The position numbers and the translations under genes were made by a program. 5,266 bases of DNA from Thermoflexales bacterium (GTDB lineage Bacteria > Chloroflexota > Anaerolineae > Fen-1058): positions 1 to 5,266 of the forward strand of contig JADGQE010000291.1 of the NCBI GenBank assembly GCA_017882055.1, written 5' to 3'. Shown in pieces: positions 1-5,266 of this stretch. Within the stretch, counting starts at the first letter, position 1. Each line of letters opens with the position of its first letter. The notes under the pieces are model-generated. The model was not told where the DNA came from. It saw only the letters and a list, made by a program, of their open reading frames with translations, and made no database searches.

Positions 1-645
1 ATTGTTCAAAAAGATTTGGCCGAGACCGCCCGTCGCCAAGATCGTGTGACGTGCCAGAACACGAACGACTTGCCCCGTTGCCTGATTGAGCAAGTAGGCG
101 CCCACCACAGATTGTGGATCGTATACACTCAGCCGATTGAGCGAGTGGTGCGATGGCGTCAGCAAATCGATCGCGGTGTAACCGCTGATCAATGTGACGT
201 TGGGGTGTGCCTTCACTTTCTCCATCAGCGCTGCTTCGATCGCTTTGCCCGTGGCATCAGCCGCATGAACGATGCGCGGAATCGAATGGCCGCCTTCGCG
301 CGCCAGCGACAATGCGCCGTGGTCGTGATCGAACTGCACGCCGACCTTCTCAATCAAGATTTTCTCGACAAGGGTCGGCCCTTCTTCGGCCAGAATCTTG
401 ACGGCGCGCGGATTGCAGTGACCGGCTCCGGCGCGCAAGATGTCTTCGCCCAGCAATTCAGGCGAATCCTCCTGGCCCTGGTAAATGATGCCACCCTGCG
501 CGTAATACGTGTTCGATTCCTTCGGCTCCGACGCGCGTGTCACGATCGTAACCGGCACACCGGCTTCGGCCAGCTGCAAGGCCGCCGTCCCGCCTGCAAT
601 TCCACTGCCGATGATTAATACGTCCGTTTCGATCAGTTCATCCAT
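1..645 (-). CDS. nadB: L-aspartate oxidase NadB, N-terminal 215 residues (cut by window edge)
   Basis: This flavoenzyme oxidises L-aspartate to iminoaspartate, the first step of de novo NAD synthesis. It is cytoplasmic, and its product is unstable and passed to NadA. The frame is open from ATG at 645 to base 1 and gives 215 residues. Seen: an FAD-binding Rossmann motif at residues 13-18 (GSGIAG), the NTYYAQGGI block at 45-53, REGGHS at 116-121 followed by RIVHAADATG at 124-133, and ATGGLGQIF at 204-212. All fall in the order found in the E. coli enzyme. From memory, the glutamate of REGGHS (E117 here) matches an active-site residue of E. coli NadB. The remaining catalytic residues and the helical C-terminal domain lie outside the window. 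The start is supported by GGGGA a few bases upstream. It is the last visible gene of nadC-nadA-nadB, 64 nt after nadA. Succinate dehydrogenase/fumarate reductase flavoproteins are relatives, but HAADATG and the gene context favour NadB strongly. Confidence 0.96.
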   Translation of the reverse strand, partial: MDELIETDVLIIGSGIAGGTAALQLAEAGVPVTIVTRASEPKESNTYYAQGGIIYQGQEDSPELLGEDILRAGAGHCNPRAVKILAEEGPTLVEKILIEKVGVQFDHDHGALSLAREGGHSIPRIVHAADATGKAIEAALMEKVKAHPNVTLISGYTAIDLLTPSHHSLNRLSVYDPQSVVGAYLLNQATGQVVRVLARHTILATGGLGQIFLNN

Positions 646-655
646 CGTGTCCCCA

Positions 656-705
656 TTTCACCACGAAGACACGAAGTCACCAAGAATTGATGTCCTCGTG
701 TCTTG
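656..705. repeat. CACGAAGA-type tandem and inverted repeat in the nadA-nadB gap
   Basis: On the plus strand, 662-685 holds three imperfect copies of an 8-mer: CACGAAGA, CACGAAGT, CACCAAGA. The same unit recurs inverted at 696-704. AAGACACGA (666-674) and TCGTGTCTT (696-704) are therefore a perfect 9-bp inverted repeat with a 21-nt loop. The element fills nearly all of the 64-nt gap between the nadA stop and the nadB start and stops just before the nadB Shine-Dalgarno. From memory, CCACGAAGACACGAAG-like sequences are scattered through intergenic regions of many environmental bacterial genomes; this is not checked here. In the nad mRNA the element could form a stem-loop between two cistrons. 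A role in mRNA stability or in differential nadA/nadB expression is inference only. Confidence 0.7.
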
Positions 706-709
706 CAGT

Positions 710-1762
710 TCAGTCTTTTTTCCCAGCTGCACCGATCTGAATCATCCGCTCGACGGCCTGGTAAGCGCGCCGTCGAATATCCTCCGGAACCTCGACCACA
801 TACTGCGTCTTCAGCAGCGCATCGCGCGTATCTTCCAACGTAATCTGATTCATGTGCGGACAACGCACGCTGCACAGCCGCAGCATCTCTTTTTCGGGAT
901 GCGCGGCCATGATGTTATCGCCCATCGAGCATTCGGTCAACAGCAAATAGCGTGGTGCATTGGTTCGCTCGACGTACTTGATCATCGCCGTGGTGCTGCC
1001 AGAATAATCGGACGCGGCCACGACTTCGGGACTGCATTCGGGATGCGTCAAGATCATCACATCCGGGAATTGTTCGCGCACGGCCTTAATATCTTGCAGC
1101 GTAAATTTCTCGTGCACTTCGCAGCGGCCGTGCCAGCCGATCATTTGATAGTCCAATTCGGTTTCGTCCGCAGGCGCAGGCTTCTTCGAGGGGAAGATGA
1201 TGTGCTTGCCGGTTTCTTTCGCTACGTTGCGTGCCAGATATTCATCGGGCAAAAAGATCACGGTCTGCGAACCCAATGACTCCACCACGGCCTTCGCATT
1301 GCCCGAAGTGCAGCAGATGTCGCTTTCGGCTTTCACGTCCGCATAGGTGTTGACGTAGGTCACGACCGGCACGCCGGGAAATTGTTTTCGCAATTGACGG
1401 ACATCTTCGGCGGTGATGCTGGCCGCGAGCGAGCAACCGGCCTTCAACGACGGAATCAACACCGTCTTAGTCGGATTGAGAATCTTGGCCGTCTCGGCCA
1501 TGAACTTCACGCCGCAAAAGACGATGATGTCCTTGTCCGTCTTTGCGGCGATGCGGCTGAGTTCGAGCGAATCGCCGGTGTAATCTGGAATTGAATGAAA
1601 CAGCGCCGGCTCCATGTAGTTATGGCCCAGGATCACCGCGTTGCGTTCCACTTTGAGCCGATTGATCTCATCGGCCAGCACCGACTTGATGCGCAGTTCA
1701 ACATCGGGTACCACGTCGTGCAATTTCGTTTTCAGCTGTTGATACACTTCTTCGGCTGACAT
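710..1762 (-). CDS. nadA: quinolinate synthase NadA
   Basis: The enzyme condenses iminoaspartate (from NadB) with dihydroxyacetone phosphate to give quinolinate, using an oxygen-sensitive [4Fe-4S] cluster in the cytoplasm. The protein is 350 residues, within the usual range. Cluster ligands are recognisable as C110 (KAGCSLA), C214 (WHGRCEVHEKF) and C301 (VRCPHMNQI), in the same contexts as E. coli C113, C200 and C297. Other family blocks are GHNYM at 46-50, GDSLELSR at 63-70, the YVNTYADVKAESD block at 136-148, CTSGNA at 151-156, HPECSPEV at 240-247 and DYSGST at 252-257. The C110-C214 spacing is about 17 residues longer than in E. coli, because of a segment around 190-207. Long-type NadA proteins such as that of Bacillus have an extra stretch there too, so I do not read this as odd. 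The start at 1762 has a good Shine-Dalgarno (AAGGGAG, 6 nt spacing). It lies 39 nt after nadC. Confidence 0.98.
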   Translation of the reverse strand: MSAEEVYQQLKTKLHDVVPDVELRIKSVLADEINRLKVERNAVILGHNYMEPALFHSIPDYTGDSLELSRIAAKTDKDIIVFCGVKFMAETAKILNPTKTVLIPSLKAGCSLAASITAEDVRQLRKQFPGVPVVTYVNTYADVKAESDICCTSGNAKAVVESLGSQTVIFLPDEYLARNVAKETGKHIIFPSKKPAPADETELDYQMIGWHGRCEVHEKFTLQDIKAVREQFPDVMILTHPECSPEVVAASDYSGSTTAMIKYVERTNAPRYLLLTECSMGDNIMAAHPEKEMLRLCSVRCPHMNQITLEDTRDALLKTQYVVEVPEDIRRRAYQAVERMIQIGAAGKKD

Positions 1763-1772
1763 TCTTGTCTCC

Positions 1773-1800
1773 CTTTTCAGAAACCTGGTTTCTTCAAAAG
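1773..1800. repeat. AGAAACC-T-GGTTTCT palindrome in the nadC-nadA gap
   Basis: Bases 1779-1793 form a perfect 15-bp odd-centred palindrome (AGAAACC T GGTTTCT on the plus strand). It is flanked by a second pair of arms, CTTTT at 1773-1777 and AAAAG at 1796-1800. The element occupies most of the 39-nt nadC-nadA gap. In the nad mRNA the downstream outer arm (AAAAG) runs into the nadA Shine-Dalgarno, which covers 1769-1775. Folding could therefore partly mask ribosome entry at nadA; this is inference. There is no run of U after the dyad in the mRNA, so it is not a convincing terminator. From memory, AGAAACC-N-GGTTTCT-like palindromes are dispersed in cyanobacterial and some other environmental genomes. 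Confidence 0.6.
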
Positions 1801-1801
1801 A

Positions 1802-2659
1802 CTAAATCTTTTTTCGCGATGAATTGAGTCTCAGACTAATATCCAGCGCCCGAACCGAATGCGTAATCGATCCGGTTGAGATGTAGTCTACACCGGTCGC
1901 CGCCACTTCGGCAACGTTTTCAAGGGTGACGTTGCCTGAGGCTTCGAGCGGCACGCGGCCCGCTGTGAGCTTCACGGCCTCACGCATTTGATCGGTGTTC
2001 ATATTGTCCAGCAAGACTCGATCGACATTAAGCGGCAGTACTTCACGCAATTCATCCAATGTCCTTACTTCCACCTCAATCGGCCGATGGCGATCGTCAC
2101 ATTCGCGCACCCGCTTCACGGCTTCGGTGAGGCTGCCCACCGCCGTGATGTGATTGTTTTTGATCAAGACCATATCGAACAGGCCGATGCGATGATTCTG
2201 CCCGCCGCCCAATTTCACCGCCCACTTGTCCAGCAGTCGCAGCCCCGGCGCAGTCTTGCGGGTATCGAGGATAATAGCAGGGTGCGGCTTCACAGTCTCG
2301 ACAAATCGATGTGTCATAGTCGCAATGCCCGACATGCGCTGCAGGAAATTTAACGCGGTACGTTCACCGCTCAGCAACGATCGCGTCGGGCCGCTGACGG
2401 TAGCGAAGATGCTACCCTTCTTCACATTGTCACCGTCGGAAATAAGTGCCGTGAACTTCACGCGCTCGTCGACCAAGGCAAACACAGTCTGCGCCACCGC
2501 CAGGCCCGCGACGATGCCATTTTCTTTGGCAATGAATTGCCCGTCGAGCATTTCATCCAGCGGGATAGTACACAGCGTCGTAACATCGCCGTCGCCGAGG
2601 TCCTCGTCGAGGGCGCGTTGGATAATCGGTTTGAGGTCTTCCAAAGTCGGTAGGTTCAT
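1802..2659 (-). CDS. nadC: nicotinate-nucleotide pyrophosphorylase (carboxylating), quinolinate phosphoribosyltransferase NadC
   Basis: The enzyme converts quinolinate and PRPP to nicotinate mononucleotide, CO2 and pyrophosphate, the step that joins de novo synthesis to the rest of NAD metabolism. It is cytoplasmic. Starting at the ATG at 2659 gives 285 residues, the usual family length. Motifs, numbered from that start: DEDLGDGDVTT near the N-terminus (18-28), ERTALNFLQRMSGIAT (99-114), DTRKTAPGLR (132-141), GGGQNHRIGLFDMVLIKNNH (151-170), EVEV (195-198), LLDNM (216-220), EASGN (239-243) and STGSITHS (261-268). These supply the expected basic phosphate and PRPP-binding residues and the acidic residues of the alpha/beta barrel. 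Upstream in-frame starts exist at 2677 (ATG) and 2701 (TTG). The 2701 start lies upstream of the predicted transcription start, and 2677 would leave only about 6 nt of leader. The 2659 start fits the family N-terminus and has GGAAG 11 nt upstream, a slightly long spacing. It is the first gene of the nad operon. Confidence 0.97.
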   Translation of the reverse strand: MNLPTLEDLKPIIQRALDEDLGDGDVTTLCTIPLDEMLDGQFIAKENGIVAGLAVAQTVFALVDERVKFTALISDGDNVKKGSIFATVSGPTRSLLSGERTALNFLQRMSGIATMTHRFVETVKPHPAIILDTRKTAPGLRLLDKWAVKLGGGQNHRIGLFDMVLIKNNHITAVGSLTEAVKRVRECDDRHRPIEVEVRTLDELREVLPLNVDRVLLDNMNTDQMREAVKLTAGRVPLEASGNVTLENVAEVAATGVDYISTGSITHSVRALDISLRLNSSRKKI

Positions 2660-2670
2660 ATCTAAAACTA

Positions 2671-2675
2671 CTTCC
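2671..2675 (-). promoter_or_regulatory. likely ribosome binding site of nadC
   Basis: GGAAG on the minus strand lies 11 nt before the ATG at 2659. Spacing is a little long but acceptable. It supports 2659 over the two upstream in-frame start codons, neither of which has a purine-rich site within the predicted transcript. Confidence 0.5.
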
Positions 2676-2688
2676 ATCAGTCTATATT

Positions 2689-2707
2689 TAGTGTACAACA
2701 AACACTA
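2689..2707. promoter_or_regulatory. palindromic operator over the nadCAB promoter (NrtR-like candidate)
   Basis: TAGTGT (2689-2694) and ACACTA (2702-2707) are a perfect 6-bp inverted repeat with a 7-bp spacer, the geometry of a site for a dimeric helix-turn-helix regulator. It overlaps the -10 box and most of the -10/-35 spacer of the nadC promoter, so a bound protein should block RNA polymerase. De novo NAD operons are commonly repressed by NrtR (a Nudix-related winged-helix protein), NiaR or NadQ. From memory, NrtR sites share a GT-N7-AC core, which this site matches. The regulator gene is not in the window, so the assignment rests on motif shape and position. Confidence 0.65.
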
Positions 2708-2718
2708 TTTAGCGTCAA
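2690..2718 (-). promoter_or_regulatory. sigma-70-type promoter of nadC-nadA-nadB
   Basis: On the minus strand, TTGACG (2718-2713) is followed after exactly 17 bp by TACACT (2695-2690). These match the TTGACA/TATAAT consensus at 5 of 6 and 4 of 6 positions. The transcription start would be near 2683-2682, leaving a leader of about 23 nt before the nadC ATG at 2659. The coincidence with the palindrome at 2689-2707 supports a regulated promoter. Confidence 0.68.
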
Positions 2719-2788
2719 GTCGGGCGCCGCGGCAATCGTGGGAACCCTCACTTGTCGTTTGGCGTCAATTTAGCAACCGAATTTCCCT

Positions 2789-2817
2789 TTGTATCGTAGC
2801 ACGTTTGAGGCTAAAAT
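2789..2817 (+). promoter_or_regulatory. possible promoter of the divergent membrane-protein gene
   Basis: TAAAAT at 2812-2817 matches the -10 consensus at 5 of 6 positions. A weak -35, TTGTAT at 2789-2794 (3 of 6), lies 17 bp upstream. The start of transcription would be near 2824, giving a leader of about 17 nt that contains the AAGGAG Shine-Dalgarno. The position fits well, but the -35 is poor. The rest of the divergent gap (about 2720-2788) holds no clear motif beyond an 11-of-13 direct repeat described in the findings. Confidence 0.4.
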
Positions 2818-2830
2818 AGGGGGACGTGAT

Positions 2831-2836
2831 AAGGAG
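2831..2836 (+). promoter_or_regulatory. ribosome binding site deciding the start of the membrane-protein gene
   Basis: AAGGAG ends 4 nt before the ATG at 2841. A GTG five codons upstream (2826) is in the same frame, but its only purine-rich stretch (GGGGGA) is nearly adjacent to it. The ATG at 2841 is therefore preferred. Confidence 0.7.
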
Positions 2837-2840
2837 TCGT

Positions 2841-4463
2841 ATGAAGAACACCGCCTTCCAGAGAGCACTCATTTCGTTGTCGCATCCCGTTTCAATCGGT
2901 GCACTCGTTATTCTGTTGCTGAACGATCATTGGTGGCGACAAGTCGCGCCGTCGTGGCTCACCGGTAAGATCGGCGACTTCACCTGGCTGATCTTCGCGC
3001 CGTTCCTGTTGGCCACAATCCTGGCATGGCTCATCCCGCCGCGTCTGAAACATCAAGAGGAGATCATCGGACGCGGATCAATCATAATCGTTGGCCTTGT
3101 ATTCGCATTTGCCAAGACCATCCCGGCCTTTCATTCACTGACGATCTGGGTGTTAGAGACATTAACCGGCTGGGGCAATGTCTTGCGGATGGACCCGACT
3201 GATCTGTTGGCGCTGCCTGCGCTGATCATCGCCTGGCAGATCTGGGATCGATCGGCAGGTCGATCGATCCGGCTACCCAATCGGGGTTGGGTCTTGATTC
3301 CCTTAGCGGTGTTGGCAACCATGGCGGATTCGCCGGCCCCCAATTCAGGTATTTCATGTGTCAATACACAGGCCGATTCCACTTTGATTGCGAACGATGC
3401 CTACCTTGCTTTTGTGAGCCACGATGGAGGTGCCACCTGGGAGCAGGCTACTCAGCAATCTAAAGGAATGTGCCAGGGTCCGGCGAAGCCTGTCATTGAT
3501 TCAACCAACTCGAATATACAATATCGCTTCTTGCCAGATGAGGCGATCGAGCGATCGGCGGATAGCGGAGCGACCTGGCAACGCGAATTCACTTTTTCTG
3601 CGCCATCTGAGCCAGAAGAGGCTTTTCACAAGAAGCAAGAAAACAGCTATCTTTACAACCAACGCCCCGTCAGCGCGGTCTTTCATGAGCCAACCGGCAA
3701 TCTGGTATTGGCAATGGGCTACGATGGCGTCCTGGTGCGAACCACCGGCGGTCGATGGCAGTGGGTGGATGTAGGCTACTACGCCCACACCGATTTTAGC
3801 CGGGCGGACACTGTGATAACTTTATTGTCCGGTGAGATGCTGCTGGCTTTGCCATTGGCCGCTTTGATGATTGCGACGGCGGCCTATTTTCTGCCGCGTT
3901 CGCAGCTCATTGATGCAGGTCTGGTATTGGTCGGGTTAACCGGTCTGTTGCTTACGGGCCTGGCCGGCGTCATGCTCTCGGTTTCGATCTATGCGCTGGT
4001 TGGGTTGACATTATCAGTTGCCGCCGTTGTAGCCTTGCGGTGGCGTGCCCCCAGATCAGGCTTCCGACTTCGCTGGAAGTTTGTTATCCTGGCAATGGCG
4101 TGGATGGGCTGGCTGATCACATTGATCTTGTTCCCACCTGCGTTGGAAAGCGGTTATATCCGCGGCTTTGGAATAATGGGGGCGATCGCCGTAAGCGTAC
4201 TGGCTGTGCCAGTCGCATTTGTTCAGGCGCGCGACCTCTATCGCAGACGGCCTCGTGCTCTGCTGCTTCTGATCGTGATCGCGGGTATCAGCATGGTCCT
4301 ATTCCTGTTGCCATATGTGATTTGGAGCCAGGGTGGTATTCCGTTCCACAGCACGGCCACAACGTATACGTTGGTGCTCGTGATAGCGACTTTAGTGGTC
4401 GGCAATCGGTATCTAAGGCAATTGGACACATCGTTGCCAACAGCCGTCGACTCAGCTAAGTAA
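2841..4463 (+). CDS. uncharacterised polytopic membrane protein with an extracytoplasmic Asp-box loop
   Basis: The function is unknown. The protein is 540 residues from ATG 2841. By reading hydrophobicity I see about 12 membrane helices: five at roughly 16-28, 48-65, 80-96, 122-135 and 149-162, then seven between about 333 and 525. Between them lies a polar loop of about 165 residues. Two canonical Asp-boxes, SHDGGATW (193-200) and SADSGATW (239-246), and a degenerate third, RTTGGRW (300-306), sit in this loop. Asp-boxes are turn motifs of beta-propeller proteins such as sialidases and Ycf48-like proteins, but three are too few for a full propeller. Basic residues cluster in the loops predicted to be inside (67-79, 136-148, 402-412, 462-472). 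This puts the N-terminus inside and the Asp-box loop outside. The loop also has two cysteines (173, 211). The N-terminal NDHWW...LTGKIGDFTWLIFAPF stretch resembles an uncharacterised family I recall with an NDH...GKLSDFAGL motif. It is divergent from the nad operon, with no visible functional link. Confidence 0.85.
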   Translation: MKNTAFQRALISLSHPVSIGALVILLLNDHWWRQVAPSWLTGKIGDFTWLIFAPFLLATILAWLIPPRLKHQEEIIGRGSIIIVGLVFAFAKTIPAFHSLTIWVLETLTGWGNVLRMDPTDLLALPALIIAWQIWDRSAGRSIRLPNRGWVLIPLAVLATMADSPAPNSGISCVNTQADSTLIANDAYLAFVSHDGGATWEQATQQSKGMCQGPAKPVIDSTNSNIQYRFLPDEAIERSADSGATWQREFTFSAPSEPEEAFHKKQENSYLYNQRPVSAVFHEPTGNLVLAMGYDGVLVRTTGGRWQWVDVGYYAHTDFSRADTVITLLSGEMLLALPLAALMIATAAYFLPRSQLIDAGLVLVGLTGLLLTGLAGVMLSVSIYALVGLTLSVAAVVALRWRAPRSGFRLRWKFVILAMAWMGWLITLILFPPALESGYIRGFGIMGAIAVSVLAVPVAFVQARDLYRRRPRALLLLIVIAGISMVLFLLPYVIWSQGGIPFHSTATTYTLVLVIATLVVGNRYLRQLDTSLPTAVDSAK

Positions 4464-4516
4464 CTCGCGAATGATGAAACTGCACTGGAACTTCTGTCTC
4501 TCTTCTGACGTCTGAA

Positions 4517-4545
4517 AATCAGGCCACCTTTGCCGTGGCCTGATT
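4517..4545 (+). terminator. GC-rich hairpin, probable terminator of the membrane-protein gene
   Basis: AATCAGGCCAC (4517-4527) pairs perfectly over 11 bp with GTGGCCTGATT (4535-4545) around a 7-nt loop. It lies 53 nt after the stop codon of the upstream gene. The T-tract on the plus side is weak (AGCTTTGTG). On the minus strand the hairpin runs straight into TTTTC. Termination is therefore plausible but may be leaky. The hairpin ends 15 nt before the Shine-Dalgarno of the next gene, so it could also act on read-through transcripts. Confidence 0.6.
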
Positions 4546-4571
4546 AGCTTTGTGTCAAAGAGGAGGACACC

Positions 4572-5266
4572 ATGAAGACTCGACTTTCGCTCGCGCTGCT
4601 GCTGGCGCTGTCATTTGCGCTGTCACTGGTAGGCCCGGCCCTCGCCGACGGCATGATTATCCCCAATCCGCCGATTTGCAAAGACGGACCATGTCCGCCG
4701 CCGCCCTGCCCGCCGCCCCCCTGTATTGATTGCCCGGTCCCATTACCCAATCAACCATCTCAAGTGCAACCCGATCAATCGGTCCCTGCCCAACCGGCTC
4801 AGCCATGTGTCGATTGCGTCGTGCGTCGCCCGTGGCCTTGCCCGCCCTTCAACACACCTTTGCGGGTGAAGTCGCATCACGTCACCGTCACGATCGATCA
4901 GCAAGTGGCGACAACGCGCATCGACCAGATCTTCGTCAACGATGCGGCTTATGCCGTTGAGGGCACGTATGTCTTTCCGCTGCCGATCGATGCAACGGTC
5001 AGCGACTTCGCAATGTGGATGGATGGCCAGAAGATCGAAGCCAGGGTCTTGTCGGCTGATGAAGCCCGATCGATTTACAACGAGATCGTTCGCAAGCAGC
5101 GTGATCCGGCTCTACTGGAATACGTCGGACGCGGGGCGGTGCGGGCCAGCATCTTCCCGATCGAGCCTCGCGCCGAACGGCGGATCGAGATCGAATATTC
5201 GCAGGTGCTGGCCGCCAGCAGCGGCTTGATTCACTACGTATATCCACTCAACACCGAAAAATTCTC
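4572..5266 (+). CDS. secreted VIT-domain protein, N-terminal 231 residues (cut by window edge)
   Basis: The frame is open from ATG 4572 to the window end. AGGAGG (4561-4566) lies 5 nt upstream of the preceding C of the start context, a near-perfect Shine-Dalgarno. Residues 1-26 form a signal peptide: basic n-region (MKTR), leucine-rich core, cleavage after ALA at about residue 25. Residues 36-90 are a proline-rich linker with eight cysteines (36, 41, 46, 51, 54, 79, 82, 90), including two C-[IV]-D-C units. From about 96 a VIT (vault/inter-alpha-trypsin) domain follows, with the hallmark stretch TRIDQIFVNDAAYAVEGTYVFPLP (115-138), the DGQKIEARVLSADEARSIYNEI region (151-172), LEYVGRGAVRASIFPIEP (182-199) and a final strand RRIEIEYSQVL (203-213). 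VIT domains are usually followed by a von Willebrand A domain with a MIDAS metal site. That part would lie beyond the window, so it is expected and not seen. The function of bacterial VIT-VWA proteins is mostly unknown; adhesion or surface-protein roles are guesses. Confidence 0.88.
   Translation, partial: MKTRLSLALLLALSFALSLVGPALADGMIIPNPPICKDGPCPPPPCPPPPCIDCPVPLPNQPSQVQPDQSVPAQPAQPCVDCVVRRPWPCPPFNTPLRVKSHHVTVTIDQQVATTRIDQIFVNDAAYAVEGTYVFPLPIDATVSDFAMWMDGQKIEARVLSADEARSIYNEIVRKQRDPALLEYVGRGAVRASIFPIEPRAERRIEIEYSQVLAASSGLIHYVYPLNTEKF

Noticed and set aside
16..618. 200-codon open frame on the plus strand opposite nadB
   Set aside because: It is antisense to a clearly conserved NadB reading frame, has no recognisable motif, and is rich in arginine and cysteine as expected from an antisense frame.
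509..1279. 256-codon open frame on the plus strand across nadB, the repeat and nadA
   Set aside because: It overlaps two well-supported genes and the intergenic repeat on the other strand, and its translation resembles no family.
2734..2751. Imperfect dyad GTGGGAACCCTCAC in the divergent gap
   Set aside because: The arms are only 5 bp with a bulged base, not distinguishable from chance.
2740..2768. Second minus-strand promoter using TTGACG at 2768-2763
   Set aside because: At 17 bp spacing the -10 position reads GTTCCC, which is not promoter-like.
2226..2819. 197-codon plus-strand frame through nadC and the divergent promoter region
   Set aside because: It is antisense to nadC motifs and runs through the promoter and operator, so it is a shadow frame.
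4503..4516. Imperfect 14-bp palindrome TTCTGACGTCTGAA downstream of the membrane-protein gene
   Set aside because: It is short with a mismatched pair, sits in a spacer between genes, and has no promoter nearby to give it a role.
4544..4750. Glycine-rich minus-strand frame opposite the VIT-protein start
   Set aside because: Its glycines are the complement of the proline codons of the plus-strand linker, and it has no independent support.

Overview
The window looks like part of a free-living bacterial chromosome of moderate-to-high GC. Genes are tightly spaced, Shine-Dalgarno sequences are clear, and small palindromic repeats sit in the gaps between genes. No marker gene fixes the taxonomy. 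The nadC-nadA-nadB operon, the VIT-domain secreted protein, the membrane protein with Asp-box repeats and the CACGAAGA-type intergenic repeat together make me lean towards Chloroflexota or a similar environmental phylum. This is an inference with low to moderate confidence.

Left half, minus strand (2718 down to 1): a promoter and a palindromic operator lead into nadC (2659-1802), nadA (1762-710) and nadB (645-1, cut by the window edge). Together these form the complete de novo aspartate-to-nicotinate-mononucleotide pathway. NadB oxidises L-aspartate to iminoaspartate, NadA condenses it with dihydroxyacetone phosphate to quinolinate on a [4Fe-4S] cluster, and NadC converts quinolinate to NaMN using PRPP. 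The gaps are 39 and 64 nt, consistent with one transcript. Each gap holds a different palindromic or repeat element.

The regulatory heart of the window is 2689-2707, a perfect 6-7-6 inverted repeat (TAGTGT-N7-ACACTA). It lies over the -10 and most of the spacer of a good sigma-70-type promoter. Its geometry suits a dimeric repressor and has the GT-N7-AC spacing I recall for NrtR-type NAD regulators. It also shows that the longest nadC reading frame, from TTG at 2701, cannot be the real one, because that start would lie upstream of the transcription start.

Right half, plus strand: a divergently transcribed gene (2841-4463) encodes an uncharacterised membrane protein of about 12 helices. A roughly 165-residue loop carrying Asp-box (BNR-like) repeats is predicted to face outside. 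A GC-rich hairpin follows. Then comes a strong AGGAGG Shine-Dalgarno and the start of a secreted protein (4572 onward, truncated at the window edge) with a signal peptide, a cysteine/proline-rich linker and a VIT domain. The two right-hand genes have no visible functional link to the NAD operon. I see no tRNA, rRNA, CRISPR array, insertion sequence or riboswitch.
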